Shown here: positions 62,768-64,000 of the stretch, in pieces
Layout of the letters: every line of letters starts with the position of its first letter
Position numbering within the stretch: position 1 is the first letter of the stretch
Assembly: GCA_913057175.1 (NCBI GenBank)
Contig: CAJXNP010000003.1
Location: 1-64,000, forward strand
Origin: an uncultured Cytophagales bacterium
GTDB taxonomy: Bacteria; Bacteroidota; Bacteroidia; Cytophagales; Cyclobacteriaceae
Reading direction: 5' to 3'
Length of the DNA: 64,000 nucleotides
Notes under the pieces: model-generated
The model's input: only the letters and a program-made list of their open reading frames with translations
Database searches by the model: none
What the model was told of the DNA's origin: nothing
Position numbers and translations under genes: made by a program

Positions 62768-64000
62768 TCATCTCCCAACGGGATTAAGCGTTAATTCCTT
62801 TCCTCCCTCAAATTCATCTTCAAAAACGACTTCTCCCTCAGGATCATCCAGGCGGACATAGTCGATCGAACCGGTGCCTTCAAAAATGTACAGCAAGGCA
62901 ACAATATCACCGAAATCTTCTTTAAACTTTTCCGTGAAAGCCAATTCGTCATTGATGTATATTGCTGCATTTTTATCACGAACGGAAACTTTTATATCCT
63001 GCCAATCATACACATCACCACCCAACGCTGACAAGTCATTGTCTCCACCCCCGCGGGTAATTTCCCCCATCTTGTACCAGGCATACCGCTCACACCCCTT
63101 TTTCTGCATACCCACACTGAAAATATGCACATCCGTAACAATAATGACCGTCATCCAGGGACATAGGGAAGTGAAAACACTATCTGATTTAATTCGGGTG
63201 GTAAAGCTGAAATTATCCGATGGGACATTAAACTCACGGCTATTGGTAATCCTGCTCAAAAATGTTCTCGAGAGGTCTACTCCTCGTTTCTTAAGCAATG
63301 TTTTATCCAGGTGTAATCTCCCGTTGCTAATAAAATTTTCATTTTTAAAATCGATAGGAATTAAATCTTCCTCGCTGTAGTAAATATGAGGGTCCCAGCC
63401 ATCGCTCAGGATGTGAATGGGTCGCATGGCAATCATGGAATCGTTAGCGATCAGTCGCGCCCGGTGGAATCCCGATTCGTAATAAATATTCGTAAAAGCA
63501 TTTTTTTCGGAATCGATAGCAAATCGGTGATTGTCGTTCCAGCTTTGCTGGATGTAAAAGCTATCCGCCTCTACATTCGAAACATCGTATTTGAAAATAA
63601 CCGTATTGGGAATGCCCGAAGTGACGGTTTTCTCTGTGGTAAATTCAACAGGGCCATTGATCCTTATCTTCCTTTTGGTTTCCCCGAATCCACTAAAAAT
63701 AAGGAAGGCAATTATCAAAAATGCCAAACTAATAAATACCCCTGCAAAAAGAGGCTTAAATTTTCTTTTATTTTTACGGTTTTCCAGCTTGAAATGCTGC
63801 CAGTCCTTATAATCCAGGATCTCCACCAGAGCATTTAAGGTTGCCAGCTGCGGGCTCTGCTTAAAATCATTTTTCCACAGCCGTTTCAGAGTTGACAAAC
63901 TGATATTGACGCCCGTCTTTTCCTCAATATATTGAGACAAAATTTCCAGGTCACGTTGTGAATATCCATGACCATTCCCAAATGAAAATCTCTCTTCAAT
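62768..64000 (-). CDS. Membrane-anchored protein with N-terminal HTH-like domain and extracellular sandwich domain (5' truncated by window)
   Basis: The frame remains open to the right edge, so the first residues are missing; the visible part is 410 residues. The N-terminal region (SQRDLEILSQYIEEKTGVNISLSTLKRLW..., then TLNALVEILDYKDWQHF) is the helical domain often seen at the start of Bacteroidota membrane regulators. A transmembrane helix follows (about residues 85-107, GVFISLAFLIIAFLIFSGF). The outer part has a PKD-like segment (GPVEFTTEKTVTSGIPNTVIFKY) and a jelly-roll-like C terminus (DWQDIKVSVRDKNAAIYIND). The TTG 63940 start in an ORF view is an artefact. A signal-sensing role is inferred; the partner is unknown. 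Confidence 0.7.
   Translation of the reverse strand: MEERFSFGNGHGYSQRDLEILSQYIEEKTGVNISLSTLKRLWKNDFKQSPQLATLNALVEILDYKDWQHFKLENRKNKRKFKPLFAGVFISLAFLIIAFLIFSGFGETKRKIRINGPVEFTTEKTVTSGIPNTVIFKYDVSNVEADSFYIQQSWNDNHRFAIDSEKNAFTNIYYESGFHRARLIANDSMIAMRPIHILSDGWDPHIYYSEEDLIPIDFKNENFISNGRLHLDKTLLKKRGVDLSRTFLSRITNSREFNVPSDNFSFTTRIKSDSVFTSLCPWMTVIIVTDVHIFSVGMQKKGCERYAWYKMGEITRGGGDNDLSALGGDVYDWQDIKVSVRDKNAAIYINDELAFTEKFKEDFGDIVALLYIFEGTGSIDYVRLDDPEGEVVFEDEFEGGKELTLNPVGR

Overview
The window looks like a chromosomal segment of a Bacteroidota bacterium, most likely of the Cytophagales/Flammeovirgaceae type. The evidence is gene content: a one-protein hybrid two-component regulator, an AraC regulator with a multi-helix membrane domain, a UxaE-type epimerase, DUF2254, a TonB-free TolC/HlyD/ABC exporter and many 800-residue FtsX/MacB-like permeases. 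Start codons lack strong Shine-Dalgarno sequences. No rRNA, tRNA, CRISPR array or transposase gene was recognised. The genus cannot be fixed from the sequence alone.

Left part (1-14.2 kb): mostly unlinked single genes. These are a lipoprotein M3 metallopeptidase, tagaturonate epimerase, a small dimeric-barrel-type gene broken by one in-frame TAG, a large secreted HEYRH-protease/beta-propeller/barrel protein, an AraC-type membrane regulator, a class III cyclase-like protein lacking the usual catalytic Asn, an S9 peptidase, a DUF2254 membrane protein and a small secreted HEFGH protein. A 1392-residue hybrid sensor/response regulator follows (14.7-18.9 kb).

Central part (19.2-26.1 kb): an NtrY-like kinase and an NtrC-like sigma-54 activator form one minus-strand operon. 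Divergent from them is a MacAB-TolC-like exporter set: TolC, HlyD/MacA-like adaptor, one LolD/MacB-type ATPase. A four-helix-bundle (IVP/S23) gene sits between adaptor and ATPase, surrounded by repeats.

Right part (26.2-62.3 kb): thirteen full-length FtsX/MacB-like permeases (called P1-P13 here, 768-823 residues), all on the plus strand, with no second ATPase. Each has two TM-periplasmic domain-3TM halves. The array is broken by a minus-strand M28 peptidase gene (between P6 and P7) and a minus-strand DUF4160-DUF2442 pair (between P12 and P13). P1-P6 share an almost identical C-terminal segment ending in NPVEALRYE (NPVESLRYE in P5). P7-P13 have other tails. Long AT-rich leaders before P7, P8 and P13 suggest separate transcription units. 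The likely reading is one ATPase/adaptor/TolC core, under NtrYC-type control, served by a large family of interchangeable or diversified permeases. This is inference.

Intergenic DNA is unusually rich in a composite repeat: a purine tract, then GTGATCGG/CAGTAATCAGT, then GTTGCGAGTTGCCGG, then a TTCRTCC-type hairpin. There are also CTCTGTG repeats after P4-P6, a REP-like hairpin placed in a duplicated copy of the P5 gene tail, and four small CCCTTCGGG palindromes near 62.4 kb. The window ends inside a membrane-anchored HTH-like protein gene on the minus strand.
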